From the NCBI GenBank assembly GCA_020438865.1, contig JAGQTU010000015.1, forward strand, positions 1 through 64,000: a stretch of 64,000 bases of DNA. Reading direction: 5' to 3'. Below, piece by piece: positions 34,133 through 42,577 of the stretch (position 1 is the first letter of the stretch; each line of letters begins with the position of its first letter). Under the pieces are notes generated by a model. The model had not been told where the DNA came from. It ran no database searches and saw nothing but the letters and a program-made list of their open reading frames with translations. The position numbers and the translations under genes are program-made. Origin of the DNA: Mycobacterium sp. (GTDB lineage Bacteria; Actinomycetota; Actinomycetes; Mycobacteriales; Mycobacteriaceae).

Positions 34133-36364
34133 TTATCCGTCGCCGAACACCATGGTGCGGTCGGCGAGCGCACCGATTGCCGGTGCCAGTAGCCTGGCGT
34201 ACTCGGGTGTGAGATGAAATTGGTTATGGTACACCAGGGTATTGCCCACGATCGGCGGGCAGCGGTCGGCGGTGCAGAACAACTCGGTGAGGTCGGCATA
34301 CTGCCCGCCGCCGGCCTTGGTGGCGGCGCTCTCAACGGACATACCGCGTTCGTTAACTGCTTTCGCCTTTGACGACGAACAGGCCGTAGCTTCGTCGAGA
34401 TGAACGGACAGGCACTCAGGCACATTCGACTGCAGATCCGGAATCGGACCTAAGACAAGGACATTCGCACCGGTGCCGTGCAGTTGTTGGACAAGTCGGG
34501 TCAGGCTCTCCAGCCAAGCCCGAGCGTACGGTGGGAAACCTGTCGGAAAGTCGTGCCGCAGCATACTGAGCACGACGAGTCGCGGATGCTCAATTTGCAG
34601 CCGCACCATGATCCGTTTCCGCCACTGATCGCATTCGGTGTACTTCCGCTGGAGTAGAGCGTTTGTGAACGGCAGGTCCAGCATCGGGCAGGAAGCCTTC
34701 GTCAGGGTTTCGAGCCGCCAGTGCTGCTCCGTCGCGACCTTCTCGAAAGCCGGCGCCCACATTGCAGCATTCGAGTCACCGATCAGCGCGATTCTGGTGG
34801 CGGAGGCGGTGTCGCCGCTCGCACATTCGGGTTGCTCCACCTCTAATAGGTTGAGTTGGCAACTCTTCGAATTCGTGCCCTGGCTCACCGCGTCGGCCAG
34901 CGAGGGATCGAGGTTGGCGGGAACCGCCTTCACATCGGCGGAGGCCGCGACCGCGGCCTGAACCTGCGCGAAAGTGTCCCGCACCCGCGCGTCATACAGA
35001 CTGATGTCACGGCCTGCGGGAGCGGGCCCAGCGTTGACGGCCAGTGTTCGTGCTGCCGGGCCGTGACCGACCGGGTTGGGCACGAATACCAGCAGGGCCA
35101 CGCCCACACAGACCGCGACTGCGGTGGCGACGCCGCCGATTGCGAGGCTGCGGCGCGGTGATGTGCGGACGGATGTGGTGTAACGGATCGGGTTCTCGAT
35201 AAACCGGGTGGTGAGCACGGCCAGCACGAAAGAGACGGCGAGTGCCGCCAGACCATCCAGCAGCCCGAGGCCGGGGCGGCCCAGCAAGGGCGCTGCCAGC
35301 AGCAGGACGGGCCAATGCCAGAGATACCACGAATACGACACCCGGCCAAGAGCCTGCATCGGCGACCATGCCAAGACCCGGCCACACCCCCAAGTGGGTG
35401 CGGCGCAACCCGCTCCGATCACCAGCGCTGTGCCTATCACGGGCAGCAGCGCTGCGGTACCCGGATAGGGAGTGGTCGCGCCGATCATGTTGCAGGCCAA
35501 GAGGATCATGGCCAGGCCAACCCATCCTGAGGTCGTCGCCAGTAAGGCTGGCAGGCGCCTCCACAGCTCGCTGGTAAGAGCCACCAGGCCACCGGCTCCC
35601 AACTCCCAGGCGCGGGTGGGCAGCGAGAAGAATGCCACGGAAGGCGCCACCTGAGTGGCCGCCAGCGAAACGGCGAACGAGACGGCGGTCACCACAGCCA
35701 AGACTGCCAGATATGGAGTCGTTGATGGGGCTGCTCCCTCGGCGCGCCGGCGCGCCCGTCGGACCAGCCAAGCCGTGCCGATTATCAATGCGGGCCACAC
35801 CAGATAGAACTGTTCTTCGACGCCCAGCGACCAGTAGTGCAAGAACGGTGAGGGAGGCCGGTAGGCGATCTGGTAGTCGACGCCCTGCAAAGCGAAGCGG
35901 TAGTTGCCGACATAAAGCGCACTGGCAATGCCGTCGCCGATGACTGTCCTGGCTTGTAGCGGATTCAGCAGCGCGGCGGATGCAATCGCGGTGACTACGC
36001 CAACGAGAGCCGACGCCGGCAACAATCTGCGCGCCCGCGCCCCATAGAATCGGCCCAGCCGGACAGTTCCCGCGTTGCTTGCCTCGCGCCAGAGGATTCC
36101 GGTGATGAGGAAGCCGGAGATGACAAAAAACACGTCAACACCGACGAACCCGCCGCCGACACCGGGCATATAGCAGTGGAAAAGAACGACGGCCAGCACA
36201 GCGACCGCGCGCAAGCCCTCGATGTCCTGTCGAAACCCCGGACGCTCCGAACGACGAGCACCACTGTGCCTCTTGTCCGCGACCGATACCGATTCGGAAG
36301 CGAGAGCTTCCGCACCGACGGAAGGCGGGGGAACTTCACCGTGGGTAGCGTCTTCCGCGTTCAT
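34133..36364 (-). CDS. OafA-type acyltransferase-3 fused to an SGNH domain
   Basis: This 743-residue protein has two parts. The N-terminal half is an acyltransferase-3 membrane domain of about ten to eleven helices with RQDIEGLRAVAVLAVVLFHCYMPGVGGGFVGVDVFFVISGFLITG and FLHYWSLGVEEQFYLVWP. The C-terminal half is an extracytoplasmic SGNH domain with IGDSNAAMW (Ser nucleophile near residue 525) and YHNQFHLTPEYARLLAP (catalytic DxxH-type position, His near 720). Such fusions O-acetylate cell-surface glycans. ATG 36364 has GAAGGG upstream; the GTG at 36400 does not. With the other acyltransferase at 16938 it gives the locus two membrane O-acylation systems. Confidence 0.88.
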   Translation of the reverse strand: MNAEDATHGEVPPPSVGAEALASESVSVADKRHSGARRSERPGFRQDIEGLRAVAVLAVVLFHCYMPGVGGGFVGVDVFFVISGFLITGILWREASNAGTVRLGRFYGARARRLLPASALVGVVTAIASAALLNPLQARTVIGDGIASALYVGNYRFALQGVDYQIAYRPPSPFLHYWSLGVEEQFYLVWPALIIGTAWLVRRARRRAEGAAPSTTPYLAVLAVVTAVSFAVSLAATQVAPSVAFFSLPTRAWELGAGGLVALTSELWRRLPALLATTSGWVGLAMILLACNMIGATTPYPGTAALLPVIGTALVIGAGCAAPTWGCGRVLAWSPMQALGRVSYSWYLWHWPVLLLAAPLLGRPGLGLLDGLAALAVSFVLAVLTTRFIENPIRYTTSVRTSPRRSLAIGGVATAVAVCVGVALLVFVPNPVGHGPAARTLAVNAGPAPAGRDISLYDARVRDTFAQVQAAVAASADVKAVPANLDPSLADAVSQGTNSKSCQLNLLEVEQPECASGDTASATRIALIGDSNAAMWAPAFEKVATEQHWRLETLTKASCPMLDLPFTNALLQRKYTECDQWRKRIMVRLQIEHPRLVVLSMLRHDFPTGFPPYARAWLESLTRLVQQLHGTGANVLVLGPIPDLQSNVPECLSVHLDEATACSSSKAKAVNERGMSVESAATKAGGGQYADLTELFCTADRCPPIVGNTLVYHNQFHLTPEYARLLAPAIGALADRTMVFGDG

Positions 36365-36522
36365 GCCCGCCCTTCTTGCTTTCTGAGAATTATCTGCCAC
36401 GAGGCCAGTGGAGGCCTCGTTATCGAGAAGATCATCGCACCGAAAAGCCGTCGCGGCGCCACGACGCGAGCCTTGCCAACTGAGCCACGACCATAATCGG
36501 CTAAACCTGCTGCGCGAGAGGA

Positions 36523-37413
36523 CTATACGTCGAGACGCCGGCGACTCACCAGCACATCGACCATGCTGCGGCCGGCGAAATCGGCATAATTGGCTTGGGT
36601 TATTGCCGGGACGGCGCGCTCATAAAGCCAGCGCCAGTCATTGTGTAGATCGTAGACGTAGAACCCTCCGTCGGCGAACGGCTTCAGAGTGGCTGTGATG
36701 TTAGGCGACTTCGCCTCCAGCGCCACCACGAGACCGGGGTTCGGGAAGGTCGCGATGTCCGGGGTGACTGCCGGTTCGGCGCCCTCGATATCGAGCTTGA
36801 TGAAGGACACCAGATCCTTGTCGGCACCTACTATCGCCGACAAGGTGTCCGCCTTGACCGTGATGGGAACCCAGTCGCCGCCCATCACGGCACGATCCGG
36901 ATCGTCCTCGTCGGGCGGGGTGATCCGATTCCACGAGTCGTGCTGCGGATGCAAATGGAAGGTGACCTCGCCTTTCGACGACGTGACGGCCGATTCGATG
37001 ACGGTGACCTCAACGTTGTTCAATGAAACGTTGGCTCGCAGCCGCTCCACGGTCTGTGGCGCAGCTTCGACGGCGATCACCTTGCCATTCGGGCCGACCT
37101 GCTTGGCGAGCAGTACGGAAAAATAGCCCACATTCGCTCCCGCGTCGACACACACGTCACCGGGCAGAACGTGACGGCGAATGAACTCCGACAGTACGGG
37201 TTCGTGGACGCCGCGGTACTCCAGAAGAGAATTGAGTTTCGTTCCGGGCAGAAACCTTGTGCCGTAATCGGATTCCGTGGGGACTGTTGGGGCGCCGAGA
37301 ACCCCGGTAAGGGTACTGATGTATCGGGCCTTGATGTTGTAGGGCAGGCGGCTGGCCGTGCAGGCGCGCATTGTGCGAACGAGCAGACGGCGGGTTGCAG
37401 GTGAGACGGCCAT
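36523..37413 (-). CDS. FkbM-family methyltransferase
   Basis: The 296-residue FkbM-type enzyme has PGDVCVDAGANVGYFSVLLAKQ (AdoMet site), KVIAVEAAPQTVERLRANV, SFIKLDIEGAEPAVTPD and GLVVALEAKSPN. ATG 37413 is supported by AGGAG eight bases upstream; the longer frame to 37449 is not. It differs clearly from the other FkbM protein at 27809, so the two likely methylate different positions or sugars. It lies between the acyltransferase and the ABC transporter genes, all on the minus strand. Confidence 0.84.
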   Translation of the reverse strand: MAVSPATRRLLVRTMRACTASRLPYNIKARYISTLTGVLGAPTVPTESDYGTRFLPGTKLNSLLEYRGVHEPVLSEFIRRHVLPGDVCVDAGANVGYFSVLLAKQVGPNGKVIAVEAAPQTVERLRANVSLNNVEVTVIESAVTSSKGEVTFHLHPQHDSWNRITPPDEDDPDRAVMGGDWVPITVKADTLSAIVGADKDLVSFIKLDIEGAEPAVTPDIATFPNPGLVVALEAKSPNITATLKPFADGGFYVYDLHNDWRWLYERAVPAITQANYADFAGRSMVDVLVSRRRLDV

Positions 37414-37579
37414 GACTATTGCTCCTGTCGTGCCTCGAGGGGCATGCACGCTGACACGTGGATACCTAGTCGAATAGCGATGCGGATTTCTTCCTCTCGC
37501 CCCGGGTGCCCAGGTATTGCAGGCAAGGCCTCATCGGTGCAGTGCCAGTCTCGACCTGACGTGCGCTCAAAGGTCATCG

Positions 37580-38371
37580 TCACCCGTTTGATTCAGCAGC
37601 GATTTGATAGCCGCGCATGGCGATCGGAGTGAACACTGCGAACAGAACCGTTGCCCAGATCAGCGTCACCACCAGGGGCCAGAGCAGGGGACCGCCGTAG
37701 GACAGGGCCCACATGGCTTCGATAGGAGGCGACATCGGCTGCGCACGAACGATCGGTTGAAGCCAGTCCGGGAACTGTTTGATGGGGGTCGTGCCGGGAT
37801 TGACGAACGCCAGCGTGATGGTCGCGCCCACCAGCCAGTTCATGATGCCGCGGCCGTTGCTGCGAATGGCGATGGCCAGCACCAGGGCCGAGTAACCGAT
37901 CACCATGATCGAGGGGATCAGAAGGTAGACCACAACCGCGAGCCAGCCGTGTGCGAAGCGCAGACCAAGAAACACTCCGAGTGAAGTAATCAGGATCGTC
38001 CCGAAGAGCGCGCGCAAGGCCTCGGCGATGAAGAATCCGATGAGTGCGCTTGCCCGGTGCACCGGCAGTACCCACATTCGGCTGAGCAACCGAGATTCGC
38101 GGTCGGTGTGGATTCCGACCGATCCGCCCAGGGCGCCGAACAGCGCGGACAACAATGCACAAATCGGCACCACGCCATAGAGACTGTCCACACCGGTCAC
38201 CCTGTGGACCTGCTCGCCCAGCACGACCTTGTAGACGAGCAGCAGGCAGATCGGGAGCATCAGCGACCCCATCAGCACTGCGGTGTCTCGCCGCAATCGG
38301 GTAAGCAGTCGAGTGGCTTGCACCCAACTCTGAGTCAGCAGCGAGCCATTCATCTTTGATTGTGTGAACAC
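37580..38371 (-). CDS. drrC: ABC-2 type transporter permease, DrrC-like
   Basis: The 263-residue protein has six predicted membrane helices (for example AVLMGSLMLPICLLLVYKVVL, VVPICALLSALFGALG, IPSIMVIGYSALVLAIAI). The conserved ABC-2 segment LLSRMWVLPVHRASALIG is present. The late stretch FPDWLQPIVRAQPMSPPIEAM is shared with the neighbour permease and is typical of DrrB/DrrC proteins. GTG 38371 overlaps the upstream stop as TAGTG and has AGAGG upstream; ATG 38353 is an alternative. It forms a heterodimeric export pore with the preceding gene product. DrrC-like genes are also found in M. avium GPL clusters. Confidence 0.85.
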   Translation of the reverse strand: MFTQSKMNGSLLTQSWVQATRLLTRLRRDTAVLMGSLMLPICLLLVYKVVLGEQVHRVTGVDSLYGVVPICALLSALFGALGGSVGIHTDRESRLLSRMWVLPVHRASALIGFFIAEALRALFGTILITSLGVFLGLRFAHGWLAVVVYLLIPSIMVIGYSALVLAIAIRSNGRGIMNWLVGATITLAFVNPGTTPIKQFPDWLQPIVRAQPMSPPIEAMWALSYGGPLLWPLVVTLIWATVLFAVFTPIAMRGYQIAAESNG

Positions 38372-39111
38372 TACGACCGCCTCTGCATTCGCAGCGTGAT
38401 GGCGCCGAACACCAGCACCATGCCGAGACACCAGGCCAAGCTGATCACCAGGTGGTCCATCAGCACTCGGCCGGCGGCAAATCCTCGCAGCGTTTCGACG
38501 ACCTGCGACACAGGCTGGTTACGCACAAACGGGCGCAACCAGTTGGGAAACGTCTGTTCGGGAGCGATTCCGGTGGAGAGCAAGAACAGCATCAACTGGG
38601 GGACGAACAGAAGGTGGGTGGCTCCCTGGACGCTGTTGGTGCTGGATCCCAGCGCGTCCGCCCCTAGGGCCACGGCCAGGCAGAGCAGCAATGCCAACAG
38701 GACAAACGCCACCACGTATCCAGGCCCGCCGGTCATCCGGAATCCGAACGCATAGCCGGCCACCATCGCAACCATGAGGACGAGGCCGCCGCGCATGAGG
38801 GTGGCTACCATGCGCGCGGTCACGGGGGCCGCCGCGGTGATCGGCATCGTCCTCAATCGCTCGCCGATCCTAGTTTTGTGATCACGTGCAGCGCGGTCCG
38901 CGGTGAACAACGCTACGAAGATCACCGACTGGACGACCACCGCCGGCACCAGGTACTGCGAATAGCTCACGCGGCCCGTGTCGACCAGGCCGTGCAGTGC
39001 AACGCTGAAGCCTGCCAAGTAGGCGACGGGTGCCACCACCTCGAACGTGAGACTACCGTCGCGCGCTGCCGACCGTAGCGAACGTTCGGTGAGAGCCGCC
39101 AGCGCGCTCAT
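38371..39111 (-). CDS. drrB: ABC-2 type transporter permease, DrrB-like
   Basis: The 246-residue protein has about six membrane helices and the family features YLVPAVVVQSVIFVALFTADRAARDHKTRIGERLRTMPI and FPNWLRPFVRNQPVSQVVETLRG. The start ATG 39111 overlaps the stop of the ATPase gene (ATGA), and its stop overlaps the next permease start, so the three genes are one tight operon. Paralogous DrrB exports phthiocerol dimycocerosates or phenolic glycolipids in M. tuberculosis; here a lipid or glycolipid substrate is likely and GPL is the obvious candidate by position. Confidence 0.87.
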   Translation of the reverse strand: MSALAALTERSLRSAARDGSLTFEVVAPVAYLAGFSVALHGLVDTGRVSYSQYLVPAVVVQSVIFVALFTADRAARDHKTRIGERLRTMPITAAAPVTARMVATLMRGGLVLMVAMVAGYAFGFRMTGGPGYVVAFVLLALLLCLAVALGADALGSSTNSVQGATHLLFVPQLMLFLLSTGIAPEQTFPNWLRPFVRNQPVSQVVETLRGFAAGRVLMDHLVISLAWCLGMVLVFGAITLRMQRRS

Positions 39112-40055
39112 GACGGAGCGACGGTTTGCTCGGTGAGGTGCAGGAAAGCCTCGTCGAGTGAAGGCTTGCGCAGCGAGATGTCCGTGAGATCGACGCCGAT
39201 ATCCTCTACCCGGCGAAACACATCACTCAGTGTGGCCACTCCGTCGGGGGCGGGAACTGAGACTGAATTCGTGTCCGGGTCGACCTCGATACCTTTTATC
39301 CCCGCTAGCGCAGCTGCGACCTGCGGCAGGTCGGCCGGATTCGTGGGGCTGACCTGGCAGTAGCCGGTGCCCACCCTGCGCTTGAGTTCCTCGGCTGTTC
39401 CGCTGGCAATGACTTGTCCCTGGCCGATGACGACGATCGAGTCGCTCAGTACGTCGGCTTCTTCCAGGTACTGGGTGGTCAGCAGGACGGTGATGCCCTG
39501 GACGGCCAATGAACTCACCAGCGCCCAAACATCCCGTCGAACGCGTGGGTCCAGCCCGGTGGTCGGCTCATCGAGGAAGAGCACCTTGGGCAGCACAACC
39601 AAGGCGCTGGCAAGATCGACGCGCCGCCACATGCCTCCCGAGTAGGTGACAACCCGGCGGTCGGCGGCCGCGACGAGGTCGAACTGCTCGAGCAACTCAT
39701 CGGCGCGGGCTTTCGCCTGCTGGCGATTCAGGCCGCGCAGTCTGCCGAACAGCACCAGGTTCTCCCGGCCGGTGAGCAAGGGGTCCACCGCGATGAACTG
39801 CCCAGACATCCCGATACTGGCGCGTACCTGGGCCGGCTGCTTTGCGATGTCGTATCCCGCGACCACGGCACGGCCTGAACTGGGTCGGATCAGTGTTGAC
39901 AGGATGTTGATGGTGGTCGTCTTGCCGGCGCCGTTGTGGCCCAACAGGCCGCACACCGTTCCGGCCGGAACCGAGAAGCTCACGCCACGCAGCGCCGGCG
40001 TGCTTCGCCCGAACGTCTTTGTAAGGTCCCTAACCTCGATCGCCAGTGAGTTCAC
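39108..40055 (-). CDS. drrA: ABC transporter ATP-binding protein, DrrA-like
   Basis: The 315-residue ATPase has Walker A GHNGAGKT (residues 39-46), a signature YSGGM (138-142) in the DrrA form, Walker B VLFLDEP (158-164) and LLTTQYLEEAD, where Gln replaces the usual switch His as in the DrrA family. A C-terminal regulatory extension follows (KPSLDEAFLHLTEQ). It drives the two permeases encoded directly downstream. The start ATG 40055 is the first gene of the three-gene operon. No promoter element is obvious in the 246-base gap before it. Confidence 0.92.
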   Translation of the reverse strand: MNSLAIEVRDLTKTFGRSTPALRGVSFSVPAGTVCGLLGHNGAGKTTTINILSTLIRPSSGRAVVAGYDIAKQPAQVRASIGMSGQFIAVDPLLTGRENLVLFGRLRGLNRQQAKARADELLEQFDLVAAADRRVVTYSGGMWRRVDLASALVVLPKVLFLDEPTTGLDPRVRRDVWALVSSLAVQGITVLLTTQYLEEADVLSDSIVVIGQGQVIASGTAEELKRRVGTGYCQVSPTNPADLPQVAAALAGIKGIEVDPDTNSVSVPAPDGVATLSDVFRRVEDIGVDLTDISLRKPSLDEAFLHLTEQTVAPS

Positions 40056-40301
40056 CCCGGGGAGTATTCCACAGTGTTTGCCAGTCTATGCCCGCAGTGC
40101 TAGCACCGGCGTTAATTCGCGGACGTCCGTTGCCGCCCGTGGGCGTTGGCCGTGCTGGCGATATGTACCAGTGCGGGGACTTTGTGCCCTAGTCATGCAG
40201 CGGCGCGGAAAGTTCGGAACTTGGTAGCTGTGGATAGCCGCTCCCTCCCAACATCGTTGTCCCCGTCGGAGTCGCACCGAGCAGCAGTGGGGCGTGACTT
40301 G

Positions 40302-41111
40302 TCAGAACAGTCCCAATCCCATGGCCACCAGGGCGATCCCGCCAACCGCGGAGACGATGGCAAGAAACTCGAGATTGTAGGTCTGGGTCCAACCGTGCAC
40401 GGATTTCAGAAGCGCTTCTGTCTTGGTGGGGGCGACGAAGTAACCGAGAAGCATGATCTCAATGATCGCCAGCATGATCGCGACAAAAGCGATGGCCGCA
40501 CCCAGCTGTGCGAAAATCGGCGCCCCCGAGGTCGCGATGATGAGGAGCGCGGCGGTCGTTTGCAGCGGTGAGTAGGTCAGGCCCATGAATAACGAGATCC
40601 ACACGGATCCTTCTTTCCACGCCCCGTAGAGGCGGCCGCCCAGGCGGCGCAGTCCCGCGACGATTCCCGTCGAGCCTTCTTCGGGGGTCAACAGCCGTGA
40701 GAGCGCTGTCGGCTGTTCGGCCTCCGTCGGCGGATCGCCGTCGGGGCCACCCTCGGATGCGACATCCGCGGCCGGCGCGCTCCGTGACCGACGGCGCGCA
40801 ATAAGACGCAGAGCCAAGCGGGTGGCAATCAACAGTGACAGTGCGCCGAGTGCGAGCGGAATGGGTTGGAGCGCTGCGCCGTCGGAGGCCGGAGGTGGCG
40901 CGAACTTTTGAAGGAAGGACCCGAGCCGCGGCAGATAGTGCAGCGCGGTCAACGGAACAACCAGGAACCAGAAGTTGAGGATCAGGCAACCGAGGTAGTA
41001 AAAGAGCAGGTTTTTTCCCGGTCTCGGCCGGGAGGTGACGAGGAAGGTGGCGACGAGACGCGGGGGATCAGGCACCGTGACGAGCGCCAAGACCAGCACC
41101 GAACCCCACAT
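40302..41111 (-). CDS. Gap-like integral membrane protein (GPL addressing family)
   Basis: The 269-residue protein has six predicted helices, split by a cytosolic loop rich in charged residues, Pro and Gly (about 110-165). It starts MWGSVLVLALVTVPDPPRLVATFLVTSRPRPGKNLLFYYLGCLI. The pattern MW--VL-LAL, SRPRP--NLL-Y--G, and PTKTEALL--VHGW near the end is shared with the two gap genes at 60931-62560. Gap is needed to move GPL to the cell surface in M. smegmatis. This copy is more distant and sits beside the DrrABC operon. ATG 41111 matches the family N-terminus; the longer frame to 41207 does not. Confidence 0.82.
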   Translation of the reverse strand: MWGSVLVLALVTVPDPPRLVATFLVTSRPRPGKNLLFYYLGCLILNFWFLVVPLTALHYLPRLGSFLQKFAPPPASDGAALQPIPLALGALSLLIATRLALRLIARRRSRSAPAADVASEGGPDGDPPTEAEQPTALSRLLTPEEGSTGIVAGLRRLGGRLYGAWKEGSVWISLFMGLTYSPLQTTAALLIIATSGAPIFAQLGAAIAFVAIMLAIIEIMLLGYFVAPTKTEALLKSVHGWTQTYNLEFLAIVSAVGGIALVAMGLGLF

Positions 41112-41535
41112 GGCCGCAACCCTACCGTCGCCTGCCGCCGATCTTTGCTCTGGCGTTTCGTGTCCTTTCCGGCTCGCCGTCACCCGACCACTGCCTTTGC
41201 TGCCCACCCTGGCAGCGCGGCGAGATCGGGCGCCGACCGCGGTCCCTCCGTGAGCCCGACACCAGTGGTTAGGCCCGAGCCGATGGCGCGGCCGTCATCG
41301 GCCGTGGTCGGGGCATACCTCCGTCACGAGGCCTGTTGGAACGCCTGACCGGCTGCAAGTGCGGTCCACGTCACACCACATTCGTGGTTGTGCCGCTGGC
41401 GTGGCGCTGTGGTGTTCGTCATAGGGCCCGCGGACCGGGGGGCCCGCACCCGGGACCGGGGATGCCGACCGGACCAGGAGGTGCCGTGCTCTTCTGGGTA
41501 AGCTGCCTTTGCTGCGGGTCGGTATAGTCGAGTCC
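41112..41535. other. Divergent intergenic region
   Basis: This gap of about 420 bases between the gap-like gene and the small gene at 41536 has no larger gene. It contains an AGGAGGTG site at 41477-41484 followed by a 13-codon Cys-rich frame ending at 41527, and a -10 box TATAGT at 41523-41528. Confidence 0.4.
41523..41528 (+). promoter_or_regulatory. -10 box placed for a leaderless transcript
   Basis: TATAGT ends seven bases before ATG 41536. A transcript starting at the normal distance would begin at or one base before the start codon, the arrangement of leaderless mRNAs common in mycobacteria. Confidence 0.45.
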
Positions 41536-41775
41536 ATGAATTTCGAGGCGATCGAACGCGGCTTGGACTGGCTGAAGAGTCCCAAGTACCTGCCAGGGCG
41601 CCTCGAAATGGAGACCCAGCGTGGACGGCGCCTGGAGATGGAAATCGTGTCCTTCAAGCTTCGAATCCCAATCGCGGGAGCGGTGCTGAAGTTCCCGGTT
41701 TTCATGATGATCATGCCGGCCGGTTCCTCACCCATCCACGGAACACCTCCGCACTCGGAGCACGACGCGCGCTGA
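41536..41775 (+). CDS. Small hypothetical protein, probably leaderless
   Basis: The 79-residue product starts MNFEAIERGLDWLKSPKYLPGRLE and continues with charged segments and a hydrophobic patch (GAVLKFPVFMMIMPAG). I recognise no family. Support comes from strongly G/C-biased third codon positions and from the TATAGT box placed to start the transcript at the ATG; there is no Shine-Dalgarno sequence. It lies alone before the long mbtH leader. It could be a remnant of a larger gene. Confidence 0.5.
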   Translation: MNFEAIERGLDWLKSPKYLPGRLEMETQRGRRLEMEIVSFKLRIPIAGAVLKFPVFMMIMPAGSSPIHGTPPHSEHDAR

Positions 41776-42219
41776 CGTGCCGGGCTGACCTGTGCACTTC
41801 GGGAAAAACCGGTTTGCACTGGTAAACTCGGCCCACGGCTTGTCGTTTAGAACGCGCCGGGTCCGGTGGATACGCGGACCGCTGATCGAGTTCCGCTCTC
41901 TCGACTGAAGAGAATCACGACCCCGGTCGTCCCCGTTGGAGTGACGTCGCGGCACCGTGCAGTTTGCCGGGGTCCGGCTGCACCCGTCGCACAGGGGCCG
42001 ATCTTGGCGCCGCCGCGGCGTGGTTACCCGTGGGTTGGGCACACCGCGAACAACGTCCCGCGGGTGGGTTTGCAGGGGTTCGCCGGAGCGTCGGCGAGAG
42101 TTGCCGGAGGCCGCCGACCGGCTCGCCCGGCCGGTTACCGGCCAGCAAACCCCTTAGCGGGCCTCTCGCCGAACGCCGCTCGACCACCAGCAACCACTTA
42201 TCTGACAGGAGAAACGCCG

Positions 42220-42249
42220 ATGAACACTAGATATGGACACATCAGTTAG
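42220..42249 (+). other. Possible nine-codon leader peptide frame
   Basis: ATG at 42220 follows ACAGGAGAAACGCCG, a good Shine-Dalgarno arrangement, and encodes MNTRYGHIS before TAG 42247-42249. It lies about 330 bases upstream of mbtH. Nothing shows it is translated; it may be a chance match. Confidence 0.3.
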
Positions 42250-42411
42250 CGATCAGTTAAATTGCTTGGAGGAAAATAACGGAGCAGCAGGGGGTGTCGT
42301 GGCTCACATCTGGGGATCTTCGCCACAGCAAGCAGTGTCTGACCACACAGAACTCATAGGAAGCGTCGCTGAGCAACATTTTGGCAGCATTGCTGAAGCA
42401 CCTTGAACTGG

Positions 42412-42420
42412 TGATACAAT
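42412..42420 (+). promoter_or_regulatory. Candidate extended -10 promoter for mbtH-mps
   Basis: TGATACAAT fits the extended form TGnTAnnnT. It is in the AT-rich leader, about 160 bases before mbtH. No convincing -35 hexamer lies 16-19 bases upstream. Confidence 0.35.
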
Positions 42421-42577
42421 GATCAACATGAAATCCAGCAACGTGACAAGTGCGGCTAATCAATCGCCTCGTGTGTCACTCCAGTCACGATGCTGGTACA
42501 AATGACCTTCCCGCCCTGCGGCCTGCCGTATCTTTGCGATATTGTTTGCCATGTCCGCCTGAGCAGCCAGGAGAATC

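Larger units (their letters stand above)
41776..42577. other. Long leader/regulatory region upstream of mbtH-mps1-mps2
   Basis: These 800 bases have no supported gene of normal size. From about 42230 the composition becomes AT-rich relative to the neighbours. The region holds a nine-codon open frame with a strong ribosome-binding site (42220-42249) and an extended -10 (42412-42420). It is the only place from which the 18-kb NRPS operon can be driven. Confidence 0.5.

Noticed and set aside
41866..42249. A 127-codon Pro/Arg/Ala-rich frame in the mbtH leader
   Set aside because: Low-complexity composition without a start signal. Only its last nine codons follow a good ribosome site, and those are reported as a possible leader peptide.
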